Notes under the pieces: generated by a model
What the model was told of the DNA's origin: nothing
Databases searched by the model: none
Seen by the model: the letters and a program-made list of their open reading frames with translations, nothing else
Shown: positions 51,845 to 60,568 of the stretch, in pieces
Position numbering within the stretch: the first letter of the stretch is position 1
How the letters are laid out: each line of letters starts with the position of its first letter
Translations under genes and position numbers: made by a program
DNA from: Streptomyces sp. S.PB5
Lineage (GTDB): Bacteria; Actinomycetota; Actinomycetes; Streptomycetales; Streptomycetaceae
Direction: 5' to 3'
DNA length: 64,000 bases
Assembly (NCBI RefSeq): GCF_030403745.1
Contig: NZ_JAQMWP010000012.1
Span: forward strand, 1-64,000

Positions 51845-52300
51845 ATGTCTGCGGCAATTCGGGGGAGCCGACACCCAAGTCTCCTCAATGTCGTCTCCAC
51901 GGCATCTCCACCCTTGGACGAAGGAACTGCGCCTGCCCAAACGGCAGTTCCTGGTGCCCGGGGCTGGTGGTATGCAGTTCCGACGGAGCGCCAGAGCGGT
52001 GGCATCTGGAATCAATGCAGAGATCACGCGGGACAAGTGCTGTCCTGGTGCCCGGAAGTACTCGCCAGACTTGCCGCCCTTAACGCCGATGGCACATGCC
52101 AGAGGCATGACTATGTGGTGCGGGTAAATCGCCAGTTGGCCTTGCTGTGCGACAAAGATCTTCCGGACGGCAAGGGCTGGGAGCAGTTCACCACCATCGA
52201 TCTGTGGCAGACCCTGACGCTCAAGGATCTTCTGGCCGAGATCGTCCACGATCAGGCCCGGCAACTTCCCCGGATCGTGTTCCGGGAGGAGGTTCGGTGA
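51845..52300 (+). CDS. 151-aa protein upstream of the DUF927-like ATPase
   Basis: A 151-aa protein with good codon bias from about residue 30: GARGWWYAVPTERQSGGIWNQCRDHAGQVLSWCPEVLARLAAL, then DYVVRVNRQLALLCDKDLPDGKGWEQF. It has no recognised motif. Its stop overlaps the GTG of the next gene (GTGA), so both are expressed together and probably work together. AGGAG lies 13 bases before the ATG, so the exact start is uncertain. Confidence 0.65.
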   Translation: MSAAIRGSRHPSLLNVVSTASPPLDEGTAPAQTAVPGARGWWYAVPTERQSGGIWNQCRDHAGQVLSWCPEVLARLAALNADGTCQRHDYVVRVNRQLALLCDKDLPDGKGWEQFTTIDLWQTLTLKDLLAEIVHDQARQLPRIVFREEVR

Positions 52301-54228
52301 CGACTGAAACTTTCGTCCGGGAATCCCTTGGCCCGCAGCCGAGCGCAACTCGCGAATCAGTCCGTGCAGAACCGCGCGACCTCGAGGAGGGCCCTCCCGG
52401 CCGGCCGGTCATCGGATCCGCCGGCTGGTACTACGAGGCGGGTGCGGACCATGGCGCGGTCTGGAAGGCCAACCGCGGCAAGGACGGCGGTTGGGACATC
52501 GTCCTGGACTGGGCGCCGTACGTATCCGAGCGCCTGGTACTGATCGGTGAGGACGGCAAGTCCGCGGGCCGTTACTACACGATCACCATCGGCGCGGACA
52601 CCCTCACCAAGAGCCTGGCGGACCTGCGCACCGCCGACGGCTGGAACGATTTCAGCGACGACAGTGGGGCCGCCTCGCGCGCTATTCGCGAAGTCCTCCT
52701 CAACATCATCACCGACCAGGGAAAGCGGCTGCCCCGCACCCCCGTGGTGGCCCACACCGGCTGGCACCGCCTGCCCGACGCGGGCCTGACCTATGTGTAC
52801 GCGGACGGCCGTTGCCATCCCGGCGACCGTCTCGTCCGGGTCATCGGAGCTCCGGAACCCTTGCGGCAGGCCGCCGTCCCGCTCGAGCGGACTGCCACGG
52901 ACGCGGAGTGCCGCCGAGCGGTCGACGACATCGCCGCCCATGGCTGGGCATCTCTCATGGCACTAGCGGTGGGGGCGCGGTCCCTCGCCTACTCGCTGCG
53001 CCCGGTGTCGGCGGCCTTCGTCCTCGATGCAGCGCCCAACTCGGGCAAGACATCTGCCGCCAACACCGCACGCAGTCTCCTGCTCACCACGCGTCCTCAT
53101 GCGTGGCCGCCCGTTCCGACCAAGGGCATGAGCAGCACCGCGACGGACATCGAGTGCGCGCTCGACTTCGAGGGGGACATGCCGACTCTCCTCGACGACA
53201 TCCCGCTCACTCGGGCCTCGTCCGCCGCACAGGTGCGGGAGATGGAAAAGAAGCTGGAACTGGTCATCCGCGCAGCGGGCAACGCGACGGAGATCAAGGG
53301 ACGGCGCAACCGCGATCTGACGGCCAAGCCGGCCAACCGGATCCGGTCCATCCCCGTCATCGCCGCGCAGATGCTGCCCGCCACCATGCAGGAGTCCCTG
53401 TATCGGCGTTCGGTCGTCGTCTATCTCTCGCGGGACGGCGGCGAGGTCGACTGGCGCTGGTACAAGTCCGGCGGCGGGCAGAGCCTCACCGTGCCACTCC
53501 GCACGATCGGCGACAGGATCATCGCCCATCTACATGCCCTGCCGGACGCGGACAGCCATCTCGCCCGTCTCGAGGACCAGGCGTTCGAGCTGCTGAACCC
53601 CCACCTGGAGGCCGTGCTGCCGGAGCCGGGCGACACGATGGACGGTGTCATCACCGCGGCGGTGGCCATGCTGTCGGGCCTCGGTCTGGTCGCGGCGGTC
53701 ACGGACACGAGCCTGCCCGAGCTGGTCGACGTCGTGGCGGCGCCGCTCGCCGCCTCGCTCGTCCGGCAGGCTGCCCGGATGGACGCCCAGAGCACTGCCC
53801 AGGACGGAGTGGCCACCGCCGTCGGCGAAGTCCTGCGCAATGCCTTCTCCCGGGGGCGGCTGCACATCCGCGACGACAAGGGTGTCGTACGTCCCGCCGT
53901 GTCCGGGCAGGTGGAACAGGACCAGGGCCTGGTGGCGAAGCGGGACGGCAGCGGCTGGGAGGGCAAAGGGCCCGCGGCGTACTGGCTTCCCCAGCGGGGG
54001 CCTGCCTTGGGCATCACCACGAAGAACCTCAACATGCTGCTCAAGGCCAGCGGGGACTCCCGGGTGAACTGCTACGTGGACCGCTCTCTGCCCGATGCGC
54101 TGCTTCAGGCCGAGGCGATCCTGCGCAACACGAGTCAGAAGGACCGGATCGCCTCCCACCGGGTGCGCGTCGGCACGGAGAATCTGCGGCTGCTGCTGCT
54201 GAAACCGGACTTGATCTGGGACTTCTGA
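52297..54228 (+). CDS. DUF927-like ATPase / helicase-related protein
   Basis: A 643-aa protein resembling DUF927 proteins of mobile elements, which join a substrate-binding part to a helicase-like ATPase. The P-loop is near residue 245 (LDAAPNSGKTSAANT), with Ala where the first Gly of GxxxxGKT is usual. Walker B-like PTLLDDIPLT follows, then an arginine-rich NRIRSIPVIAAQMLPATMQESLYRRSVVVYL segment. The GTG is preceded by GGGAGGAGG. Its role is likely in DNA handling by an integrated or plasmid element. It ends at a strong terminator. Confidence 0.72.
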   Translation: MTTETFVRESLGPQPSATRESVRAEPRDLEEGPPGRPVIGSAGWYYEAGADHGAVWKANRGKDGGWDIVLDWAPYVSERLVLIGEDGKSAGRYYTITIGADTLTKSLADLRTADGWNDFSDDSGAASRAIREVLLNIITDQGKRLPRTPVVAHTGWHRLPDAGLTYVYADGRCHPGDRLVRVIGAPEPLRQAAVPLERTATDAECRRAVDDIAAHGWASLMALAVGARSLAYSLRPVSAAFVLDAAPNSGKTSAANTARSLLLTTRPHAWPPVPTKGMSSTATDIECALDFEGDMPTLLDDIPLTRASSAAQVREMEKKLELVIRAAGNATEIKGRRNRDLTAKPANRIRSIPVIAAQMLPATMQESLYRRSVVVYLSRDGGEVDWRWYKSGGGQSLTVPLRTIGDRIIAHLHALPDADSHLARLEDQAFELLNPHLEAVLPEPGDTMDGVITAAVAMLSGLGLVAAVTDTSLPELVDVVAAPLAASLVRQAARMDAQSTAQDGVATAVGEVLRNAFSRGRLHIRDDKGVVRPAVSGQVEQDQGLVAKRDGSGWEGKGPAAYWLPQRGPALGITTKNLNMLLKASGDSRVNCYVDRSLPDALLQAEAILRNTSQKDRIASHRVRVGTENLRLLLLKPDLIWDF

Positions 54229-54245
54229 ACAGGCACTGACGCATC

Positions 54246-54284
54246 GTCGGGTCCGGCCATGCCACTGAGCAGGCCGGGCCCGAC
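54246..54284. terminator. Bidirectional 13-bp hairpin terminator
   Basis: Stem 54246-54258 with 54272-54284 (GTCGGGTCCGGCC against GGCCGGGCCCGAC, one G-T pair) and a 13-base loop, between convergent genes. Confidence 0.8.
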
Positions 54285-54289
54285 GCCGG

Positions 54290-55108
54290 CTACGCGTGCC
54301 GGTCATAGTGGCCCTCCTGCAGAGCGACCGATGAACGTGCCTGGCAGTGCTCATGCACACTGCGGTGGTCTCCGGGCGTCCGCCTGGACAGGTCCTGGGC
54401 GAGGCTACGGGCGAGATCGTAGGGACCGGTGACGGGTGCGACGGCTTCGGTGTAGTCCAACAGCAGGCGCAGTGCGTGCAGTTCACTGTTGCGGATCGGC
54501 AGGAAGAGAACCCGGTCGTCGCCGGAGACCAGTTCCTTCATGACACGGTCGCGGTATGCGGAGCCTTGTGCCTCGATGAAGCGGTACTCGTAGTTGACAT
54601 GGGCGAGCGGACTGTGCCATGGTCCCGGAGCATACGGGCTGAGGCCGGCCGTCAGTTCGTACATCTGGTCGCAGGCTGCCCGGTAGAAGGGACGCTCGTC
54701 GCTTCCGGCGGTTTCGGGATCCACGCGAATCGCCGAGACGAAGGCGGCCACTCGGTCCGGAGAAGGCAGCAAGCCCGCGCTGAGCCAGCGTGCACTCTCA
54801 CCGGGGGAGTCGGCGCTCGCGGTGTCTTGAATGGTGCGGTAGCACCAACCCGATGTGCCGACCCAGTGGAGGAAGGACTCCGCCGGTCCGTTGAGGCCGG
54901 ACTGGAATTCCCTGCTGAAGTGGATGCTTCCTTCGACGTCGGCGTCATTTATCTCGTGCTCGTCGTAGGCCGCGTAGGCGTAAACGGAAATGACGGGTAA
55001 CCCGTCAGCGAGAAGCCGTTCCGCCACGGCGACCGTGTAGTGACCCACCTCGGTCTCTAATCGGTCCTTGAGGACTTTCCATCTCAGCTTCCTCGTGGTC
55101 TCTCTCAC
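54290..55108 (-). CDS. 272-aa protein coupled to a TetR regulator
   Basis: A 272-aa protein starting VRETTRKLRWKVLKDRLETEVGHYTVAVAERLL, with conserved-looking HYSREF-type and Trp-rich segments (FLHWVGTSGWCYRTI; YAPGPWHSPLAHVNYEYRF). It has no signal peptide. GTG 55108 follows AGGAGG by 6 bases and overlaps the TetR stop (GTGA). Hypothetical proteins of this look occur in actinobacterial plasmids and mobile elements. I do not recognise a function. It is probably controlled by the TetR protein it is coupled to. Confidence 0.65.
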   Translation of the reverse strand: MRETTRKLRWKVLKDRLETEVGHYTVAVAERLLADGLPVISVYAYAAYDEHEINDADVEGSIHFSREFQSGLNGPAESFLHWVGTSGWCYRTIQDTASADSPGESARWLSAGLLPSPDRVAAFVSAIRVDPETAGSDERPFYRAACDQMYELTAGLSPYAPGPWHSPLAHVNYEYRFIEAQGSAYRDRVMKELVSGDDRVLFLPIRNSELHALRLLLDYTEAVAPVTGPYDLARSLAQDLSRRTPGDHRSVHEHCQARSSVALQEGHYDRHA

Positions 55109-55767
55109 GCGGTTCCTCCTGATCGGTTTGTCACGGGAGCCAGCCACAGGCCGACGATCGCGTCGGTCAGGCTGGTGGCGGTGTCCCGCCAACAGGGCCG
55201 GGGCCTCATGGTGTTGAGGGCGAGGACCCCTTCACGCTCGGCACAGACATGCACGATGAGCTGGCGGGCCATGGCGGCGCGTTCGGCGTGCACCTCGGCG
55301 GGCAGTCCGGTCCGGCATCGACGCAGCCCGTCAAGAATCTGCTTCAGTGCGGGGGAGGGGGCGAACTCCGCGATGTCACGCAGGGCGGGATCGGTCATCA
55401 CCTGGGCGGAGAAGCGGGCGTACCAGCTGGGGCTGCCCAGGACCGCCAGATGCTCGGTGACCGGCCGCACCAGGCAGCTCACCCAGTCGTGCAAGTCGGC
55501 GGAGTCACCGGTCTCGGCCAGTATCCGCACCCGGATCCGGTCGATCCGCTCCCCATGACTGCGGACGATCGCGCGCACCAGATCGGCCTTGGTGCCGAAG
55601 TGGTAGCCGGCCGAGCCGATGGCACCCTGTGCCGTGGCCTCGTCGGGCCGGCCGTGCGAGACCGCGACAAGTCGGCGCTCGGCGAACAGCCGCTCTGCCG
55701 CCATCAGGATCGGCTCCCGTCCGGACGCGCCGACGCGTTCGAAAGAGTCACCATCAGGAGCCGTCAC
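55105..55767 (-). CDS. TetR-family transcriptional regulator
   Basis: A 220-aa TetR/AcrR-type repressor: N-terminal DNA-binding domain REPILMAAERLFAERRLVAVSH followed by GAIGSAGYHFGTKADLVRAIVRSH, with the GYHFGTK end of the recognition helix, then a helical ligand-binding domain. It is the first gene of a two-gene unit. Two palindromes lie upstream (55823-55847 and 55877-55911), suitable for autoregulation. Confidence 0.88.
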   Translation of the reverse strand: MTAPDGDSFERVGASGREPILMAAERLFAERRLVAVSHGRPDEATAQGAIGSAGYHFGTKADLVRAIVRSHGERIDRIRVRILAETGDSADLHDWVSCLVRPVTEHLAVLGSPSWYARFSAQVMTDPALRDIAEFAPSPALKQILDGLRRCRTGLPAEVHAERAAMARQLIVHVCAEREGVLALNTMRPRPCWRDTATSLTDAIVGLWLAPVTNRSGGTA

Positions 55768-55822
55768 GGTGGGGGATTCCCTGCAACACCCTCATGAACA
55801 GACCAACGCGTCAATCACGCGG

Positions 55823-55847
55823 CAGTTACGAGTCAACTCGTTAACTG
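55823..55847. promoter_or_regulatory. Candidate TetR operator
   Basis: An imperfect palindrome with core ACGAGT-CA-ACTCGT (55828-55841), extended by CAGTT on the left and TAACTG on the right, 56 bases upstream of the TetR start. Size and position are typical of TetR autoregulatory operators. Confidence 0.6.
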
Positions 55848-55876
55848 TTCTTCAATTTGACGAAGATCACGAACAG

Positions 55877-55911
55877 TCCCTCATTATTGACGAGATGTCA
55901 ATAATGAGGGA
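55877..55911. promoter_or_regulatory. Perfect 15-bp AT-rich palindrome
   Basis: Arms TCCCTCATTATTGAC (55877-55891) and the exact complement (55897-55911) with a 5-base spacer. It is AT-rich in a GC-rich genome and lies 110 bases before the TetR gene. The upstream gene already has its own hairpin at 56015-56065, so a protein-binding site is more likely than a terminator. Confidence 0.55.
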
Positions 55912-56014
55912 CGCGCGTTTTATCGGTTCCCGTGGTCCGGATAACCGTTCCGGCCTGCGCCTTTGTCCGCACCGGTGCCCCAATTACTCGGGGTATGGGC
56001 GGTGTTCCGCCCGT

Positions 56015-56065
56015 CTCCCGGGTGGCTGCACAGAAGCCGTCACGCTTCGGCCCGCCACCCGGGAG
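56015..56065 (-). terminator. Hairpin after the DUF11 surface-protein gene
   Basis: Perfect 12-bp arms CTCCCGGGTGGC (56015-56026) and complement (56054-56065). The loop contains a second small stem (GAAGC/GCTTC). It lies 50 bases after the stop of the minus-strand surface-protein gene. Confidence 0.75.
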
Positions 56066-56115
56066 CACGGGTTCCTTCCGCCTCCTGAATGGTCCCTGAC
56101 AGCGCTGCGGAAGGG

Positions 56116-57396
56116 TTACTTCCCGGCCTGGTGCGTGGTGCGCCGGCGGCGGAGGAGGACGGCGCCGATGGCGCCCGCTCCCGCGACGGTGGCCGCCCCG
56201 AAGGCAGGGTCGACCATCGGTACGGCGACCACCTCGGTGGTCGTCTTGGAGGTGTTGTTGTCCGGCTTGGGGTCGGGGTCGTTGCCCCGGACGCCGACGA
56301 CGTTGTCCAACCAGACGCCGCCGGGGACAGGGGCGGTGCCGGTGACGGTGATGTAGGCGGTCTCGTTCCGGGCCAAGGGTCCACCCGTGCAGGACAGCTG
56401 GGAGTTGGCGACGGTGCAGCCGGGGGTGGTGCTCTTGGGGTTCTTCATCCCCGTCGGCAGCGGATCGGTCACGGTCCAGCCCGAGGAGTCGGCCGGGCCG
56501 TTGTTCTTCACCGCGATCTGGTAGGTGATCGAGCGGCCCTCCGTGACCCAGGCGGGGGCGATCTTGTCCACCTCCAGGTCCGCACGGGCCACGAAGCACG
56601 CGGTCGCGTCGACGGCCCTTGCGGCGGCTGCCTTCTGCGAGGACACGCGTGTGAAGGCGGGCGTGGCACTGCCCGGGTTCTTCACGACGAGGCGATGGAG
56701 AGTGCCGCCGTTGTCGAAGAACCCCAGGTCGTTGTTGCCGTAGGTGAAGGCGCCGCCGTACCCCTGACGGACGGTCGGCAGGATGCGACGGAAGTTGCTG
56801 ACCTTTCCGTTCACGGGATCGATGCGCTGGACGGTGCCGTCCTGGGCGCCGGCCCAGAAGTGGCCCGACGCGATCGCGATGTCACCCACGCCCTTGCGCA
56901 GCGGGGAGCTCAGCTTTTTCTGACCCACCACCTTGCGCGCCTTGACGTCGACCTTGTAGAGGGGAGTCTTGTACCCCGCGACGTAGAATTCGCCTGCCTT
57001 GTCGAACCCGCCGATGTAGTAGTTGTGGTTGCCCGGCAAGCCGGTGATGGTGCCGAGATCCTTCAACGCACCGGTCTTGTTGATCCGCAGGAGATGGTTG
57101 TCGCCACGGCGGATCGCGAAGATGGACCGGGAGGTGGGGTCCACACCCATGGCGTTGTAGCCGCGCCCCTTCTTCCCCAGCGGGGAGAAGGAGATGGTGC
57201 CCGGCCCTTGGGCGCCCGTGTAGAGCCTTACCTCGGTGTTGGAACCGGCCGACTGGAAGATCTGGCCGTCGCATGCGAAGCCGTCGGGAGCCGCCGCGGC
57301 GGCGGCATACGGAGCGCCCAACCCGAGCGCGCCCCCGGTCACACCGCCTACCGTGAGCGCGATTGCAAGCAGCCGCTGTGAAAGATGCCTGTTCAT
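56116..57396 (-). CDS. Surface protein with propeller-like and DUF11 domains
   Basis: A 426-aa exported protein: signal peptide (LLAIALTVGGVTGGALGLGAP), a propeller-like region with repeated short blocks (YNAMGVDPTSRSIFAIRRGDNHLLRI; YYIGGFDKAGEFYVAGY), a DUF11 repeat (VDKIAPAWVTEGRSITYQI) and the tail VPMVDPAFG-hydrophobic-RRRR. The tail and DUF11 part are homologous to the end of the 910-aa protein at 48028, so these are paralogues. ATG 57396 begins the typical signal peptide; the longer frame adds little. Confidence 0.85.
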   Translation of the reverse strand: MNRHLSQRLLAIALTVGGVTGGALGLGAPYAAAAAAPDGFACDGQIFQSAGSNTEVRLYTGAQGPGTISFSPLGKKGRGYNAMGVDPTSRSIFAIRRGDNHLLRINKTGALKDLGTITGLPGNHNYYIGGFDKAGEFYVAGYKTPLYKVDVKARKVVGQKKLSSPLRKGVGDIAIASGHFWAGAQDGTVQRIDPVNGKVSNFRRILPTVRQGYGGAFTYGNNDLGFFDNGGTLHRLVVKNPGSATPAFTRVSSQKAAAARAVDATACFVARADLEVDKIAPAWVTEGRSITYQIAVKNNGPADSSGWTVTDPLPTGMKNPKSTTPGCTVANSQLSCTGGPLARNETAYITVTGTAPVPGGVWLDNVVGVRGNDPDPKPDNNTSKTTTEVVAVPMVDPAFGAATVAGAGAIGAVLLRRRRTTHQAGK

Positions 57397-57497
57397 CTGT
57401 CTTACTTGCCTTCCATCTGAGGTGGACATGCTTGTAAGACGTCAATGCCTCTTTAGCGTGACGAACAGGTGATCTGAACAGGTGACGCCTCCGCCGG

Positions 57498-57932
57498 TCA
57501 ACTGCTGTGCGATGCCATCGCGATGGTGCACCAGACCCAGCCTGTCTCGTCGACTCCCCACACGTCCGCGATCGTGTCGACGAGCAGCAGGCCGCGTCCG
57601 CCCTCGTCGAGAGGGTCGGGAGTGCGAGCCGTCAATGCCTTCACCGGGCCGCCCCGTACTTCGATCCGCACGTCCCGGTGGGTATGTGAAAGACGCACCC
57701 CGATCCGGCCCTCGGACCCGTGCCGGAGCGCGTTGGTGACCAGTTCGCTCAGGAGCAGCAGAGCGGGGTCGATCAGCTGCTCGAACCCCCAGTGCCGCAA
57801 CTTCGCGCCGCACATCCGCCGCGCCTCGGCCACTCGCATGAGATCCCTGGTCACGGGTTGATCGCCATCGCCAACTGCGGTGCGCGAAAAGCTGAATGCG
57901 AAATACGACTGCGATAAACACAGGTGGCTCAC
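57498..57932 (-). CDS. Anti-sigma/ATP-binding regulator (HATPase_c_2)
   Basis: A 144-aa histidine-kinase-like ATPase of the RsbW type common in Streptomyces. The N box is LLLSELVTNALRHG and the G box is DEGGRGLLLVDTIADVWGV. There is no kinase domain. Such proteins bind sigma factors or anti-sigma antagonists. The GTG at 57932 follows AGAAAG directly. The leucine in CLSQ is TTA. No sigma-factor partner is adjacent. Confidence 0.85.
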   Translation of the reverse strand: MSHLCLSQSYFAFSFSRTAVGDGDQPVTRDLMRVAEARRMCGAKLRHWGFEQLIDPALLLLSELVTNALRHGSEGRIGVRLSHTHRDVRIEVRGGPVKALTARTPDPLDEGGRGLLLVDTIADVWGVDETGWVWCTIAMASHSS

Positions 57933-58293
57933 CTTTCTATAGAACGACTTCGGCGCGGCAGTTGTCGCTATTTCAGGACGCGAACTGGTGTTCCTGGCGG
58001 GAGAGCAAGGGGATCGGGAGGGGGAACAGACGTTTGTCCGGTGCCACCGGAGGGTGATCTTCCTCATCCGTGTGATGAAGTGATTCGGCGGTTTGCCGCC
58101 CTTGAGCCGCCGCGCGTCCCGACTGCGGTGATTGCGCGGCAGCGACCGGCACAGGCTCCCGGTCGCCCTCCCGGGCAAGGTGGAACGCGCAGGTCATACA
58201 GGGGCGGTCAGTCAGGTCACGGACGGAGGTTCGACAACTGAACACATACGCGTGCGCGCACGGGCCTCGTCTACGGCGGACTTCGGTCGGTGC
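57933..58293. other. Gap left of the second repeat region
   Basis: No firmly supported gene. A minus-strand frame of about 75 codons (from 58197) has fair codon bias but no match I recognise and no clear ribosome binding site. Confidence 0.35.
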
Positions 58294-58589
58294 AGTCGCT
58301 GCCAAGCTCGCACGCCCCTCTGGCCTGGGCTTTTTCACACAGGACGATGGGATTGACCGAAGGGCTCGGTCGCTGTGGCGGCGGGCGGCCACCGGAGACC
58401 CCGGCAATGGATCACATCATCTGGATGGCTACTCCATTCGACTCTGGATCCCCGTCGCCCCACCACAGCTTCGCTAGTCTGCGTCCGTCATTGAGTCGCT
58501 TCGGTCGCTGATTGAGGGAGCAGATGCTTGCTGCGCTGCCTTTTTCCCCCAGCGACTCACGTCAGGAACCGTCGCATGCCTCAGTCGCT
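58294..58589. repeat. AGTCGCT repeat region (iteron-like), array 2
   Basis: AGTCGCT at 58294, 58494 and 58583, AGCGACT at 58551, and GGTCGCT at 58368 and 58503. It is the same heptamer as in the 38.9-39.3 kb region, again just upstream of replication genes. Fewer exact copies remain, which fits a partly decayed origin. Confidence 0.6.
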
Positions 58590-58619
58590 GCCCGGCAGTC
58601 ACCGATGAGAGCCAGGCCG

Positions 58620-59050
58620 TACGTGTCCCCGGATCGGCCACCTCATCCCCTCGGGCTCGCTTGCGGGCCACCGGCCGTCGGTCGTGGGCGGGACGGCACG
58701 GCGGTCCTGGGCAACCGGCGCCTGCCCGGGATCCCGATCGGCGGCCGGGGCGTCCTTGTGATTCCCGGCGTAGGTGCGTACTCCGGGACCTGTTCCGCGC
58801 TGGGGGAGGAGATCCACCGACCCGCCCTTGTCCCGTTCCGGGCCGCCGGGAGACACAAGCGCGGCGGTCATGTCCGCGCCCCTGGTGACCGCACATGCGT
58901 GAGTGGCATGTCGGCGATCAACCGCGCCGCCCGGACCGTCGGCGGATCAGTGGCCGGCGGACTCCCGGCTCCGGGACGTCGCGCTCAACAGGCGGTTTGC
59001 ACCGGTCCGACGGCCGCGGCGCAGCACCGCCCGCACCGCGGGAGGCGTTC
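58620..59050 (+). pseudogene. Decayed Prim-Pol remnant
   Basis: One plus-strand frame keeps short blocks in the same order as the intact Prim-Pol at 39327: PLGLACGPP (like LGVGVACGPA), RLPGIPIGG (like RLLPGIGISDG), RGGHVRAPGD (like HGGYIVAPGT) and INRAARTVGGSVAGG (like LNRAAYTAGGLVAAG). The DxD metal motif and most of the domain are gone. It directly precedes the intact primase-helicase, just as the intact Prim-Pol precedes the decayed helicase. Confidence 0.6.
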
Positions 59051-60568
59051 GTGACCCTCCCGGGCAACGAGAACGTCCTGTTCGACTTCGACCCCCAGGC
59101 TGTCGCCGCGCAGATCCTCGCTCAGAAACCAACCTCCCTGGCCACCCCGCTTGTTGGTGGTGACAAGCCCCTCGCCGGCGAGGTGACCTCGGCTGGTCTC
59201 CTGCCCGACACCCTCAGCGACCGCGGCATGGCCAAGCTCTTCGTCAAGTTGTACGCCAGGGACTACCAGCATGTGCCCGGCCTCGGCTGGTACCGCTGGG
59301 ACGGCACACGGTGGCAGGTCGACGAGGACGACACGGTGCTGTGGGCAGCCGGCGACCTCGCCGAGAACATCGCGGTGACCGATCCCCTGGGCCGGCACAC
59401 GCCGCAGGCATTACAGCAGCACCGCCGCCGCGCCCTGTCCACGTCCGGCATCAACGCCATGCTCACCCAGGCCAAAACCGCCCCCGGCATGGTGCTGAAC
59501 GCCACCTTGCTGGACGCCGACCCCTACGCCCTGTGCACTCCGGCCGGCATCGTCGACCTGCGCACTGGCGGAGTGAAGAAGCCTGATCCCATCAAGGACT
59601 TCCACTCCCGCTCCACGGCGGTCGGCCCACTCCAGGTGCCCATTCCGCGCTGGCGGCGATTCCTGGCCGACACCTTCGGCGACGACAGCGAAGGCCGGGA
59701 AATGATCCGCTTCCTTCAGCTGCTGCTGGGCTATTCCGTCACCGGGGACGTCGGTGGCCAGGTCATGCCGTTTCTCTTCGGAGCGGGCAAGAACGGTAAG
59801 TCCGTCCTGCTGGACGTGCTGATGAAGCTGCTCGGAGACTACGCCGACGCTGCTCCGCCGGGCTTCCTCATGACGCGTACCTATGAAGGTCACCCCACCG
59901 ACCTCGCCGAGTTGCACGGTCGGCGCGTCATCGTCTGCTCCGAGGTCAAGCCCGGCGACAAGTTCGACGAGGGGCGGGTGAAGCTGCTGACGGGTGGTGA
60001 CCGGATCAAGGCGCGCCGGATGAGGCAGGACTTCTTCAGTTTCGAACCCACGCACAAGCTCTGGCTGTTGGGCAACCACCGGCCCGAAGTGGGCACCGGC
60101 GGCTTCGCGTTCTGGCGCCGCATGCGCCTGATCCCGTTCGAGCGCGTCGTCTCCGATGGCCGGAAGGTCGACAACCTCGCTGACATCCTTGTCACCGAGG
60201 AAGGGCCGGGCATCCTCAACTGGCTCATCGAAGGCGCCCACCGCTACCTCGCCGGTGACAAGGACCTCACCGGCCCCGAACGCGTACGCATCGCCACCCG
60301 GGCCTACGCCGAGACCGAGGACCACACGGCCCGCTTCTTCGACGAGTGCTGCATCCAGCGGCCCGACCACAGGGTCGAGCAAGGCACCCTCTACGGGGCC
60401 TACAGAGCGTGGTGCGAACACGAGGGAGCCACCGCGATCTCCTCCCGGGCCTTCGCGCAACGGGCGCGCGAGCTGGTAGGGCTCGCCTCACCCAAGGAAA
60501 TGATCCTGTCCAACTCGCGTAAGTACTACCCGGGCATCGGATTGGCCGCCGACGAGGTGAAGGTATGA
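59051..60568 (+). CDS. P4-type primase-helicase (D5/SF3 family)
   Basis: A 505-aa replication protein: N-terminal D5-N-like domain (LFVKLYARDYQHVPGLGWYRWDG, WQVDEDDTVLWAAGDLAENI) and a superfamily 3 helicase domain with Walker A GAGKNGKS (near 244-251) and the downstream KLLTGGDRIKARRM and LWLLGNHRPEV motifs. The C-terminal winged helix is in the last 100 residues. It unwinds DNA at plasmid or phage origins. The GTG has GGGAGG 5 bases upstream. A decayed Prim-Pol and AGTCGCT repeats lie upstream. Its stop overlaps the next gene (ATGA). Confidence 0.9.
   Translation: MTLPGNENVLFDFDPQAVAAQILAQKPTSLATPLVGGDKPLAGEVTSAGLLPDTLSDRGMAKLFVKLYARDYQHVPGLGWYRWDGTRWQVDEDDTVLWAAGDLAENIAVTDPLGRHTPQALQQHRRRALSTSGINAMLTQAKTAPGMVLNATLLDADPYALCTPAGIVDLRTGGVKKPDPIKDFHSRSTAVGPLQVPIPRWRRFLADTFGDDSEGREMIRFLQLLLGYSVTGDVGGQVMPFLFGAGKNGKSVLLDVLMKLLGDYADAAPPGFLMTRTYEGHPTDLAELHGRRVIVCSEVKPGDKFDEGRVKLLTGGDRIKARRMRQDFFSFEPTHKLWLLGNHRPEVGTGGFAFWRRMRLIPFERVVSDGRKVDNLADILVTEEGPGILNWLIEGAHRYLAGDKDLTGPERVRIATRAYAETEDHTARFFDECCIQRPDHRVEQGTLYGAYRAWCEHEGATAISSRAFAQRARELVGLASPKEMILSNSRKYYPGIGLAADEVKV

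Noticed and set aside
59051..60568. Primase-helicase as evidence of a prophage
   Set aside because: No capsid, terminase, tail or integrase genes occur in the window. ParA/ParB and iteron-like repeats fit a plasmid better.
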